From NCBI GenBank assembly GCA_913054425.1, contig CAJXJG010000054.1, positions 1 to 9,607 of the forward strand: a stretch of 9,607 bases of DNA. The letters are read 5' to 3'. Below the pieces are notes generated by a model, which was given only the letters and a program-made list of their open reading frames with translations, was not told the origin of the DNA and searched no databases. Origin of the DNA: an uncultured Fidelibacterota bacterium. Its GTDB lineage: Bacteria; Fidelibacterota; Marinisomatia; Marinisomatales; UBA8229. Both the position numbers and the translations under genes were made by a program. This document shows, piece after piece, positions 1 to 7,282 of the stretch. Within the stretch, counting starts at the first letter, position 1. Every line of letters begins with the position of its first letter.

Positions 1-1811
1 CTTTTATCCAGATATTCAAGGAGAGGAATAGCAGTTTTTCGAGTAAGATGTGTTAATGTTTTAAAATCCGGGACACTCAGTTTATCCTTTGATAAAAAAT
101 ATGATTCCAGCACAGAAATAAGTTCATTAAAATTTGATTTTTCCAACCAAAGTCCAGATTTTATTTCAATCGATTTATCCTTTCCTTTCAGCACATGGAG
201 CAATTCCAAAACGGATTCATTTTCTAACTGGGTTTTTTCCAAGATTTCATTCAAGGATTGGGGCGCAAACTTACTTTGAGCTAATACATCAGAAATCATA
301 TCTGCCTTCCGCTGGTCACTGGAAGAAAGTGATATTTCATGATCTTTAAGGGCATATCCTGCTTCGATTGACAATATTAAATTTTTGTCCATACAATCAT
401 TTACAACCATCGCAAACAATGATTCGCTAAACTGTAATTCCTTTCGAATTATATCCCCGTTGATAGATTTTCGATATGGATGCTGACTGTGAAATTGGTT
501 TATTCTTTCCAATAAAACCTTCTTGGAAAAAGTAAACTTTTCTGGATTGTACACCAAGTTATTTCTTATCTCCAACATATTTTCCGAAATAAATGTTTGA
601 ATGTCCTTTATCGAACAATGAAAAATCTTTGTCCATTCCACTTCCGTTTTGGGATGTGTCCAAAACTGATCTACGAATTGGTTGAAGCGCTGATATCTGT
701 CTGTTGATAGAGTTTTCATCCAATTGCGTATATCGTTCCAATTTCCTTTCGGATTCGGATCAAGTATTACTCCCCCACCAATAGTATGCATAGGAGAATA
801 AGAGCGCATTACAAACCGATCGTCCATTGCTGCAACCAGAGGTTTTTCTAACCTGATTAACATCATACCTGCCTCACCTGTTTTCAGAGGTTTTCCTGAA
901 ATAGTTACACGCCCAAGAACTTCTGCAGTCCCTAAATGAATTCGAACTCTTTGTTTTGATTTTAATTCCCATCCAATTCCCGGAATCATTTGAACATGGG
1001 CAATAAATATTGAAGTTGAAGCAATCCACCCCGATTGAACCAACTCAGCACCGCGCCAGGCCTGATTTTTTTCAATGCCTACTACATTCACAGCAGCACG
1101 GTCACCCATGGATACCGTTTCTGTTTTTTCACCATGACTCTGAAGACCCCGCACTTTGCATTTATGTCCAACCGGTTCACAATAAATTTCATCGCCGACT
1201 GAAAGCCTGCCGGAAATGACTGTTCCTGTTACAACAATACCAAACCCGGTTTTTAGGAATACCCGATCTATGGGAAGTCGAAAAAATCCCCGGTCCAAAG
1301 TAAACCTCACTTTTTCCGCCTGATGTAACAGCGCCTGTCTCAAATCCGAAATCCCGGATTCTGGATTTATAGAAGTACGAATAACAGGGGCAGATTCTAA
1401 ACTGGTACCAGCTACAATTTCATGTATTTCCATTTCAACCAGATCAAGCCATTCCGGATCGCTAACCATATCCGTTTTCGTGAGGGCAATCACACCCAGA
1501 GGAATACACAACAAAGAAAGGATTTGAAGATGCTCTTTAGTCTGCGGCATGACGCCATCATCCGCTGCCACGACAACCAGAGCAATATGAATAGTCGAGA
1601 CACCTGATACCATGTTCCTGATAAACTTCTCATGCCCGGGTACATCAATAATGGTAATATCCTTATTGAGAAATGCGAAACCCAGGTCAATGGTCATACC
1701 GCGGGATTTTTCCTCTTGAAGGTGATCTGTGTCAATCCCTGTCAAAGCCTTGACCAGCGCTGTCTTCCCATGATCTATGTGACCAGCAGTTCCGATGACG
1801 ATTTGATTCAT
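1..1811 (-). CDS. selB: Selenocysteine-specific translation elongation factor SelB (3' end cut by window edge)
   Basis: GTPase that carries selenocysteinyl-tRNA to the ribosome at UGA codons marked by a SECIS hairpin. I translated 603 uninterrupted codons from ATG at 1811 to the window edge. The G domain shows G1 GTAGHIDHGKT (residues 7-17), G3 DVPGH (56-60) and G4 TKTD (111-114), the TKxD form usual in SelB. EF-Tu-like beta-barrel domains follow from about residue 175 (RLPIDRVFLKTGFGIVVTGT). From about residue 357 to the edge runs the winged-helix region that binds SECIS RNA, and the last visible residues (LTRKTAIPLLEYLD) match the final winged helix. Only about 20-40 residues should therefore be missing. 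The start lies 3 bases after the selA stop, with AAGGA directly against the ATG and CAGG further upstream, so translational coupling to selA is likely. Family assignment is very secure. Confidence 0.97.
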   Translation of the reverse strand, partial: MNQIVIGTAGHIDHGKTALVKALTGIDTDHLQEEKSRGMTIDLGFAFLNKDITIIDVPGHEKFIRNMVSGVSTIHIALVVVAADDGVMPQTKEHLQILSLLCIPLGVIALTKTDMVSDPEWLDLVEMEIHEIVAGTSLESAPVIRTSINPESGISDLRQALLHQAEKVRFTLDRGFFRLPIDRVFLKTGFGIVVTGTVISGRLSVGDEIYCEPVGHKCKVRGLQSHGEKTETVSMGDRAAVNVVGIEKNQAWRGAELVQSGWIASTSIFIAHVQMIPGIGWELKSKQRVRIHLGTAEVLGRVTISGKPLKTGEAGMMLIRLEKPLVAAMDDRFVMRSYSPMHTIGGGVILDPNPKGNWNDIRNWMKTLSTDRYQRFNQFVDQFWTHPKTEVEWTKIFHCSIKDIQTFISENMLEIRNNLVYNPEKFTFSKKVLLERINQFHSQHPYRKSINGDIIRKELQFSESLFAMVVNDCMDKNLILSIEAGYALKDHEISLSSSDQRKADMISDVLAQSKFAPQSLNEILEKTQLENESVLELLHVLKGKDKSIEIKSGLWLEKSNFNELISVLESYFLSKDKLSVPDFKTLTHLTRKTAIPLLEYLDK

Positions 1812-1814
1812 TCC

Positions 1815-3182
1815 TTAAACCTGGTTTATAACATCAATCAGAAGTTCAATCTGATTGGGTAAAATCGCCTTCAAATCGATGAAGAAACGATTGCCGGATG
1901 TGTACCCTACAACAGGAGTTCCTCCAGTCCGGAATCGGTATGCTAGATCTGATATTTTTTGGTTTTTCGGGTCAAACCTCAATGCCATGCTTTCAATCTC
2001 ACAAGCAGGTAAGGAACCACTTCCGGCTTCAACAGTTGATTCAATTAAAGCAATACCTAATTTTGATTTCCTTTTTGTTGAAATTCTTTTAATTATTTTT
2101 CTGCCGCGTTTCTTTAACATTGTCCGTTTGGTTGATAATAGTGAAAGCGCCAAATTTTCCTTGGTAACTTCTTCAGACCGGTACGTTCGGAGTGTTTCTT
2201 CCATAAGGGCAATGGTAAATTTCCCACATCGAATCGTCCGGTAAAGCGGGTTTAATTCCATCTTTTTCAACAAACGATTTTTTCCAACAATTATTCCTGC
2301 CTGGGGTCCTCCTAACAGCTTATCACCGGAAAATGTAATGACCCCTGCTCCAGACTTAACAATCTCCTGCACGGAGATCTCTTCAGGAAGATCTCTTTTT
2401 GAAAGGTTTATCAATGCGCCACTTCCTAAATCAGCCATGACCGGAATACGCTTCTTTTTTCCTAACTCAACTAAATCATTTAATAAAACTTCCTTAGTGA
2501 ACCCCTTCACAACATAGTTACTTGTATGAACCCAAAGCATTAACCCTGTTTTAACGTTGATTGCTTTGCTGTAATCACTTAAGTGTGTCCGGTTTGTTGT
2601 GCCTACTTCTTTGAGAACACAATTACTTTTTCTGATAATATCAGGAATCCGGAAAGAACCGCCAATTTCAACTTCCTGACCTCGGGAAATAATGACTTCC
2701 TTACCTTCTGCCAGTGTGTTCAAAGCTAATAGAACAGCTGCTGCATTATTATTGACCATGAGGCTGTTTTCAGATCCTGTAATAGCGGTACAATGATCAC
2801 GAACATGATCAAGTCTATTTCCACGCTTACCTGTTTCCAGATTAAATTCTAAATTAGAATACCCTCCCAGACGATTTATGACATTCTTTAGTCTTGCTTT
2901 TTGGATAGGAGCTCTCCCAAATCCTGTATGAAGAACAATCCCGGTTCCATTAATAATGTTCTTCAGGCCTGGTTGACAAAACTTGTCAAAATTTTGAACT
3001 ATTTCCTTTGTGATTTCACTGCGTGATTCAGTTAATTTATTTAACTTTGCCTGCTTTCGATACCAAGAAATTTCTCGATTAATAAAATAAGTTAAAATGC
3101 TGGGGTGCAATTTTTTTGAATCTTTTATCTTAAGTAACACTTCAGATATCGATGGGAGATTTTGAAACTGATTTTTACTCAT
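1815..3182 (-). CDS. selA: L-seryl-tRNA(Sec) selenium transferase
   Basis: PLP enzyme that converts seryl-tRNA(Sec) to selenocysteinyl-tRNA(Sec) using selenophosphate, in the cytosol. At 455 residues it has the usual bacterial SelA length. The N-terminal segment (LPSISEVLL, residues 9-17) is the short helical tRNA-binding region. The fold-type-I PLP core includes NGTGIVLHTGFGRAP (78-92) and the lysine motif FSGDKLLGGPQAG (284-296), in which K288 is the expected Schiff-base lysine. The ATG at 3182 is the best start: an in-frame TGA lies three codons upstream and the N terminus fits the family. No good Shine-Dalgarno site is visible. It lies 49 bases after the MFS gene and 3 bases before selB, so all three are probably one transcript. 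The bacterial-type SelA implies direct Ser-to-Sec conversion rather than the archaeal/eukaryotic PSTK-SepSecS route. Confidence 0.97.
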   Translation of the reverse strand: MSKNQFQNLPSISEVLLKIKDSKKLHPSILTYFINREISWYRKQAKLNKLTESRSEITKEIVQNFDKFCQPGLKNIINGTGIVLHTGFGRAPIQKARLKNVINRLGGYSNLEFNLETGKRGNRLDHVRDHCTAITGSENSLMVNNNAAAVLLALNTLAEGKEVIISRGQEVEIGGSFRIPDIIRKSNCVLKEVGTTNRTHLSDYSKAINVKTGLMLWVHTSNYVVKGFTKEVLLNDLVELGKKKRIPVMADLGSGALINLSKRDLPEEISVQEIVKSGAGVITFSGDKLLGGPQAGIIVGKNRLLKKMELNPLYRTIRCGKFTIALMEETLRTYRSEEVTKENLALSLLSTKRTMLKKRGRKIIKRISTKRKSKLGIALIESTVEAGSGSLPACEIESMALRFDPKNQKISDLAYRFRTGGTPVVGYTSGNRFFIDLKAILPNQIELLIDVINQV

Positions 3183-3231
3183 AATTGATCATAAAATTGA
3201 GGAGATTAACATCCAATTCCAAGAGTAAACA

Positions 3232-4383
3232 CTAAACCTTTTTTTTCAACAACCATGCTAGACCAATAGCGGGTATGAGTAAAATTGACAATGCAGGGAA
3301 AATTTTTGCTACTCCAAAATGTTCAGCAATTAGTCCGCCAATACCGGCTCCAAATCCTCCTGCTCCGAAACTAAAAAAGAAATTTATTCCATATCCTACA
3401 CCTCTATGATTGCTATGAGTAATTTGAGCAATAAGAGAATTTCCAATGGGCTGCATGCTAAAATGAACAATACAAAAAATAATACCGGAAAATATCATCA
3501 TCATACCCGGAGTTAATCCGATCAGAGCAAGAAAAGGGACATTCAGTACCACAATGATAAACAATAAATAAGTCTTGTCAAATCGACTTCCAAAATATCC
3601 TCCCAACAATTGCCCAATTACCCCAGATAAAAGTACAAGTGTTGTTAATATGCCCCCCCGAAGAGTAGGCGACCCGGCCCACTCAGCAGTCTGTAAGGTA
3701 AAATGTGTCGGTAAAAATGTTGTAAATCCGGCGAAAGTAATACCCATAAATATTCCAATGGAGTAATACAAAATCAGAGCCATTTTATTGGTGTCTTTTG
3801 TATTTTTATAATCTTCTTCAACGTCCGTATTTTTCATTATAGGAATGAGAAAAAAGGTAAAAAGTGCTAAAATGAAATTGACAAAAGCAAGAAACCCATA
3901 GGCAGCCCTCCATGAAAAAAAAGTCGTGAAACTTGCCGCGATAACTGGAGCCAGAGCCAGGCCAAGCGATCCGGCGATTCCGTGCAATGCCATTCCTTTG
4001 CTGATATTTGAAATCCTGCGGGATATCAATGTCAATCCTGCCGGATGATAAATACTGCAGAATAATCCGAGTAAAGCCAATCCCACTGCAAGCATCCATA
4101 ACGATTGTGACATAACAATTACCATTGTGGCAATTATTGTTCCTGCCTGGTAAACAAGCAACAGAACCCTGCCCCCAACTTTTGATTCAAAATAACCGGC
4201 AGGAATTGCACCAACACCGAACATGAAAGCACTAAGGGTAGCTATAAATCCTAATATGTCCAGGCCCACCAAATATTCATTTTTTAAGACTAACAGGATA
4301 CTTGGAAAAACAAGCATGAAACTATGAACTGATAAGTGGGAACCAGCTGTAAGGGTCAAAATTAATTTTTCGTCACGATTCAT
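3232..4383 (-). CDS. Major facilitator superfamily transporter, substrate unknown
   Basis: Inner-membrane transporter of 383 residues, almost entirely hydrophobic, with a layout that fits 12 membrane helices in two halves. The halves are separated by a charged loop at about residues 183-201 (KNTDVEEDYKNTKDTNK). A motif-A-like loop, GYFESKVGGR (63-72), follows the second helix, and YHPAG (112-116) followed by SRR lies near the fourth and fifth. The YHPAG/SRR region resembles the fosmidomycin-resistance/YfkF-like branch of the MFS, but that is pattern memory and does not give the substrate. The gene begins with ATG at 4383, just after the terminator of the rplS operon, and ends 49 bases before selA with no terminator between, so co-transcription with selAB is likely. 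A link to selenium uptake is only a guess from context. No Shine-Dalgarno site is obvious. Confidence 0.9.
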   Translation of the reverse strand: MNRDEKLILTLTAGSHLSVHSFMLVFPSILLVLKNEYLVGLDILGFIATLSAFMFGVGAIPAGYFESKVGGRVLLLVYQAGTIIATMVIVMSQSLWMLAVGLALLGLFCSIYHPAGLTLISRRISNISKGMALHGIAGSLGLALAPVIAASFTTFFSWRAAYGFLAFVNFILALFTFFLIPIMKNTDVEEDYKNTKDTNKMALILYYSIGIFMGITFAGFTTFLPTHFTLQTAEWAGSPTLRGGILTTLVLLSGVIGQLLGGYFGSRFDKTYLLFIIVVLNVPFLALIGLTPGMMMIFSGIIFCIVHFSMQPIGNSLIAQITHSNHRGVGYGINFFFSFGAGGFGAGIGGLIAEHFGVAKIFPALSILLIPAIGLAWLLKKKV

Positions 4384-4440
4384 TTTATGAAAAAAAATTA
4401 AAGGAATTCTATCTAAATGAATAGAATAGAAAAATAGAAA
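4384..4440 (-). promoter_or_regulatory. Probable promoter region for the MFS-selA-selB operon, with small inverted repeat
   Basis: AT-rich gap between the rplS-operon terminator and the MFS start. It holds a 7-bp inverted repeat, ATTCTAT (4406-4412) and ATAGAAT (4421-4427), with an 8-base spacer. On the minus strand TAGAAT could serve as a -10 box, but no convincing -35 is present. It is inferred to be a promoter mainly because a new operon must start here if the hairpin at 4441-4470 terminates. The repeat could be an operator, an RNA hairpin or chance in AT-rich DNA. Confidence 0.3.
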
Positions 4441-4470
4441 ACCCTCACTTTAATGTGAACGCGCGAGGGT
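4430..4470 (-). terminator. Rho-independent-type terminator after rplS
   Basis: On the minus strand, 22 bases past the rplS stop, ACCCTC (4470-4465) pairs with GAGGGT (4446-4441). An inner CAC/GTG pairing closes an ATTAAA loop, leaving an asymmetric bulge on the 5' side. The transcript then runs into a U-rich stretch (TTTCTATTTTTC, 4440-4429). The direction suits termination of the ffh-to-rplS operon. The bulge makes it less than textbook, and there is no U tract on the plus-strand side. Confidence 0.6.
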
Positions 4471-4492
4471 ATTAAAAATACATTAAAAAAGC

Positions 4493-4834
4493 CTACCTTT
4501 TTTCGGTTATTCTTGATGCTTTACCAGTCAGTTTTTTCAAATAGTTCAGTTTTGCACGACGCACTTTTCCACGACGGTCAACTGTAATGGAAGCAATCAT
4601 TGGCGAATGCAGAGGGAAGATTCTCTCTACTCCAACCCCTCCGGATATTTTCCAGACTGTGAAGGATTCCTCTATCCCTCCACCTTTTCTACCGATTACT
4701 ACTCCCTTGAAACGTTGAATCCTTTCCTTATCTCCTTCCACTACTCGAAAATCCACAGATACCGTATCTCCCGGACTGAAATCAGGAATGTCATTTTTCA
4801 ATAATTCTTTTGTAACTTCTTGAAGCATATTCAT
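4493..4834 (-). CDS. rplS: 50S ribosomal protein L19 (bL19)
   Basis: Large-subunit protein at the 30S-50S interface. The 113 residues match the family in length and order: FSPGDTVSVDFRVVEGDKERIQRFKGVVIGRKGGG in the N-terminal SH3-like part, then ESFTVWKISGGVGVERIFPLHSP, and the basic end RRGKVRRAKLNYLKKLTGKASRI. There are two possible ATGs two codons apart. The outer one (4834) is preferred because GGAG (4845-4842) lies 7 bases upstream. It is the last gene of the operon, 17 bases after trmD, and is followed by a terminator hairpin. Confidence 0.98.
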   Translation of the reverse strand: MNMLQEVTKELLKNDIPDFSPGDTVSVDFRVVEGDKERIQRFKGVVIGRKGGGIEESFTVWKISGGVGVERIFPLHSPMIASITVDRRGKVRRAKLNYLKKLTGKASRITEKR

Positions 4835-4851
4835 TGTTTTTCTCCAAAGAT

Positions 4852-5553
4852 TTAAATTTTATTCATTTTTTCAAAAAGGTCCGGACGTCGTTCATGTGTC
4901 CGGATTTCTTTTTGTTGCTTGCGCCATTCTTCAATTTTTTTGTGGTGACCTCCAAAAAGGACATCCGGAACTTTCATCCCATCGATCACTTTTGGACGGG
5001 TATAACAGGGTGTATCCAAATAATTTCCCGCGAAAGAATCTGTCATGGCTGACTCATAGTTATTTAGAACACCGGGCATAAGGCGGACAATACTGTCTAT
5101 CATGATCAAAGCAGGCAACTCCCCACTTGTGACAACATAATCTCCTAATGAGTATTCATGAGTAACATACTTGTCAATGATCCGTTCATCAATTCCCTTG
5201 TAACGGCCACAAATGAAAATCAAATTTTCTGCATTTGTATTCTCCACAGCAATTTGGTGAGTCCACTGCTGACCCTGGGGTGAAGGATAAATAACCCTCG
5301 TTTCGTTTTCCCCGCCAAAAGCTTCCATAATATGGTCAATAGCTTTAAACATGGGTTCAGCCATCATCACCATCCCACTTCCTCCGCCAAATGGTTTATC
5401 ATCAACCTGACGGTAATTACCTATTCCAAAATCTCGTAAGTTCACTACAATAAACTGTACTAAATCTCTTTCAACGCCTTTTCTCAAAATAGAATTCTGG
5501 ATAAAAGTGTCGATACTTTCCGGAACAGGCGTGATAATTGCAATCTTTTTCAA
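4852..5553 (-). CDS. trmD: tRNA (guanine-37-N1) methyltransferase TrmD, TTG start
   Basis: SAM-dependent SPOUT (trefoil-knot) enzyme that makes m1G37 in tRNAs reading CNN codons and prevents +1 frameshifting. With the chosen start it has 233 residues. Visible are RQVDDKPFGGGSGMVM (48-63), the SAM-binding YPSPQG (89-94), CGRYKGIDER (115-124) and YSLGDYVVTSGELPA (134-148). D172 in TDSF corresponds by motif to the catalytic aspartate, and R157 lies in SIVRLMPGVL. The family N terminus (KKIAIITPVPE) begins right after a TTG at 5553 that overlaps the rimM stop as TTGA. No ATG or GTG precedes it. A further in-frame TTG at 5601 would add 16 unrelated residues translated across rimM, so I reject it. 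GGATGG (5568-5563) could be a weak ribosome binding site. Confidence 0.96.
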   Translation of the reverse strand: MKKIAIITPVPESIDTFIQNSILRKGVERDLVQFIVVNLRDFGIGNYRQVDDKPFGGGSGMVMMAEPMFKAIDHIMEAFGGENETRVIYPSPQGQQWTHQIAVENTNAENLIFICGRYKGIDERIIDKYVTHEYSLGDYVVTSGELPALIMIDSIVRLMPGVLNNYESAMTDSFAGNYLDTPCYTRPKVIDGMKVPDVLFGGHHKKIEEWRKQQKEIRTHERRPDLFEKMNKI

Positions 5554-6050
5554 TTTAACAGACCATCCATAGGTGTAATAATAATCAGTTTTTCCTCCCA
5601 AAGAATCGCCTTCATAATCTCAGGAATAACCGGTATCAGGACTTCCTCTTCTCGGTTTCTGATCACATAAACGTCATTGGTTGGAAGCCAAAGAATTTCC
5701 ATTAACTTTCCAATTAAATTCCCTGAATCTGTCTTCACAGTAAATCCAATCAAATTTTCAGCAATCCAATTGATTTGATCACTAGCTTCAACTGACGCAA
5801 AAACATATTGCCCTATCAGAGATTCAGCTTCATCCAATGTGTTTACACCTTCAAAGCAATAGCGAATTTGTTTTCCAACACCAATTTTACTCCGAAGTTT
5901 TACTTCTCTGCTCAATAGTTCAGACATACCCAAATGCAAAGGTTTTTCTTCTACATAAACCCGGAAATACCTGGACAAAGGCCTAACTCGAATTTCACCA
6001 TATTTTCCTGCTACTTTTGTAACCTGACCAATAGCAAACAATTTATCCAT
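5550..6050 (-). CDS. rimM: 16S rRNA processing protein RimM
   Basis: Assembly factor for the 30S head, acting around uS19 and helices 31/33b. The 166 residues show the N-terminal RimM barrel (FAIGQVTKVAGKYGEIRVRPLS; the usual HG of GxxHGxxGE-type starts is replaced by AG). A C-terminal PRC-barrel follows, with LIGFTVKTDSGNLIGKL and VLIPVIPEIMKAI, ending in ITPMDGLL, a typical RimM terminus. The ATG at 6050 is chosen because MDKLFAIGQV aligns with the family start. A TTG at 6062 would only add four residues. The ATG lies inside the end of the KH gene (8-base overlap), and the stop overlaps the trmD TTG, so translation is probably coupled at both ends. Confidence 0.95.
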   Translation of the reverse strand: MDKLFAIGQVTKVAGKYGEIRVRPLSRYFRVYVEEKPLHLGMSELLSREVKLRSKIGVGKQIRYCFEGVNTLDEAESLIGQYVFASVEASDQINWIAENLIGFTVKTDSGNLIGKLMEILWLPTNDVYVIRNREEEVLIPVIPEIMKAILWEEKLIIITPMDGLLN

Positions 6051-6288
6051 CAAGTTTATCAATCACATCAAGTTTGGCACGCTTCCCCTTATTTTTGGCA
6101 TTGATGGCAAAAACGAGTGATCTCAGGGCAGAGATGTTTCTTCCGCCTTTTCCGATTACCTTCCCAAAATCACCATCACCTACGGTCAATTCATATATAA
6201 TTTGTTGTTCAGTTTCAATTGGATTTATGGATACTTCATCAGGTTTATCCACCAGTTCCTTAACAACCATTTCAATAAATTTCTCCAT
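6043..6288 (-). CDS. khpA: Small KH-domain RNA-binding protein (KhpA/YlqC family)
   Basis: Single KH domain of 81 residues with the RNA-binding GxxG loop in KVIGKGGRNISALR (residues 43-56; IGKGGR at 45-50). The flanking pattern (VVKELVDKPDEVSI at the front) is that of the KhpA/YlqC proteins found between rpsP and rimM in many bacteria. These bind RNA, commonly with KhpB, and have been linked to cell-envelope and growth control in Gram-positives; the role in this lineage is not established by sequence. ATG at 6288 has a perfect AAGGAGG 8 bases upstream. The 3' end overlaps rimM by 8 bases. Confidence 0.93.
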   Translation of the reverse strand: MEKFIEMVVKELVDKPDEVSINPIETEQQIIYELTVGDGDFGKVIGKGGRNISALRSLVFAINAKNKGKRAKLDVIDKLDG

Positions 6289-6296
6289 ACTGTATT

Positions 6297-6303
6297 CCTC
6301 CTT
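6297..6303 (-). promoter_or_regulatory. Strong Shine-Dalgarno site of the KH gene
   Basis: AAGGAGG on the minus strand, 8 bases before the ATG at 6288. It is the only near-perfect Shine-Dalgarno site in the window, while selA, ffh and the MFS gene have none that can be recognised. It confirms the KH start. Confidence 0.8.
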
Positions 6304-6318
6304 ATCGCATGTTTTCAG

Positions 6319-7242
6319 TTAATTGTCACTATCGTTTTTCATTTTAGGGTCAGACGAATCCTCGGTGACCGTATCTTTTTCTTGTTCACCAGTTTCTGAA
6401 GAAACATCTTCTTCTTTTTTTAATTCCTTCTTATCTGATTTTTTTTCTACAATGGTCTTTTCAATTGGTTCCACTGGTTCCGAATCGACCGGTTCTTCCT
6501 TTACAGAATCCCCACCATCATCATTGCTACTGTCTTCTTCCAGTTCCTCAGCTTTTTCTTCTCCATCAGTCGCTTCAGCTGATTCTTCCTTTTCACCTTT
6601 TTCAGTGGGAGATTCTTCCGGGGTTTTCTCTTCTTCTGCGTCTTCTACTGTTTCAATTGTTTCTTCGACCGGTTGATCTTCATCTGACTCCTTGGGAGCC
6701 TCATCTTCCGTAATATCTTTATCCTTCTCCTCACTCTTTGAATCGCTTTCTTCCTTATCTGGTGTTTCCGCTGTCAATTCTACTTCAGTTGATTCTGATT
6801 TTTCTTCAATGGGGATATCTTCTTTTATTTCTTTTTGTTCCTCAATCAGTGCCTTCTGTTTTGCTTTTTCTTTTTTACCCAGCTTAATCTTTGCAGTTCT
6901 TCGTTTCTCAACTTCCGTTCGATCCAAAGCCCACTTCTGCATTTCTTTTTCAATGGATGCTTCATCCAGTCCTTGCTTCATAAGATGCCATTTATGAGCA
7001 ATTCCTTCTCTTTTGAATAAATGATGAACAATATCTGTAATCTGAGCGCCTTCATTGAGCCAATATAATACCCTGTCTTCCTTGAGAGAATAATCCTGTT
7101 CCGATTTCCCGGCAATAGGGTTATACCATCCTAACTCCTCGATGGATGCTCCATCCCTTTTCTTCCGAGAGTCCATTACAACAACCCGGTAAAACGGTTT
7201 ATTGCGCCTTCCAATCCTTTTTAATCTAATTTTTGTAGCCAA
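6319..7242 (-). CDS. rpsP: 30S ribosomal protein S16 (bS16) with long acidic C-terminal tail, TTG start
   Basis: Residues 1-82 are a standard bS16 (ATKIRLKRIGRRNKPFYRVV, ASIEELGWYNP, LNEGAQITDIVHHLFKREG), which binds 16S rRNA early in 30S assembly. bS16 is commonly about 80-90 residues, and this one has 307. Residues 84-136 continue as a lysine/arginine-rich segment that looks helical (VEKRRTAKIKLGKKEKAKQK). Residues 141-307 are low complexity: 70 of 167 are Asp or Glu, with Ser, Thr, Lys and Pro and no Phe, Trp, Tyr or Cys. Such a tail is probably disordered and solvent-exposed. Moderate C-terminal extensions of bS16 occur in Bacteroidetes-like groups, but this is very long. The frame is continuous, so it is not a fusion by misassembly that I can see. 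The start is TTG at 7242, giving MATKIRLKR with GGGAG 7 bases upstream; no ATG fits. The gene lies 40 bases after ffh and 30 before the KH gene. Confidence 0.96.
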   Translation of the reverse strand: MATKIRLKRIGRRNKPFYRVVVMDSRKKRDGASIEELGWYNPIAGKSEQDYSLKEDRVLYWLNEGAQITDIVHHLFKREGIAHKWHLMKQGLDEASIEKEMQKWALDRTEVEKRRTAKIKLGKKEKAKQKALIEEQKEIKEDIPIEEKSESTEVELTAETPDKEESDSKSEEKDKDITEDEAPKESDEDQPVEETIETVEDAEEEKTPEESPTEKGEKEESAEATDGEEKAEELEEDSSNDDGGDSVKEEPVDSEPVEPIEKTIVEKKSDKKELKKEEDVSSETGEQEKDTVTEDSSDPKMKNDSDN

Positions 7243-7249
7243 TTATATT

Positions 7250-7254
7250 CTCCC
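7250..7254 (-). promoter_or_regulatory. Shine-Dalgarno site that fixes the rpsP TTG start
   Basis: GGGAG on the minus strand (within AAAAGGGAG), 7 bases before the TTG at 7242. Together with the exact family N terminus ATKIRLKR right after the TTG, it supports TTG as the true start codon. Confidence 0.7.
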
Positions 7255-7282
7255 TTTTATTTATAAACAAATTACTCTATTA

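Noticed and set aside
559..741. Possible separate small minus-strand gene or a frameshift inside selB
   Set aside because: This frame is out of phase with selB, whose own frame reads without interruption and keeps SelB winged-helix character through the same bases.
134..1862. Plus-strand reading frames opposite selB (for example 134-349, 1010-1219, 1422-1607, 1632-1862)
   Set aside because: selB is open and family-like on the other strand through all of this. These frames have no recognisable product or ribosome binding site.
3818..4099. Second minus-strand frame inside the MFS gene as evidence of frameshift
   Set aside because: The MFS frame is continuous over its full length with regular membrane segments, so this is a shadow frame.
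5554..5601. Longer TrmD starting at TTG 5601
   Set aside because: It would add 16 residues without family similarity, read across the end of rimM. The conserved TrmD N terminus begins directly after TTG 5553.
6051..6062. Longer RimM starting at TTG 6062
   Set aside because: The ATG at 6050 fits the family N terminus exactly, and the four added residues have no support.
6319..6820. Acidic tail of bS16 as a separate, fused gene
   Set aside because: No known domain is visible, composition changes gradually through a basic helix, and no internal start with a ribosome binding site stands out. It reads as a low-complexity extension.
6323..6997. Serine-rich plus-strand reading frames opposite rpsP
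   Set aside because: They are the antisense image of the Glu/Asp codons (GAA/GAG read as TTC/CTC, shifted to TCT/TCC). They have no ribosome binding site and no family resemblance.
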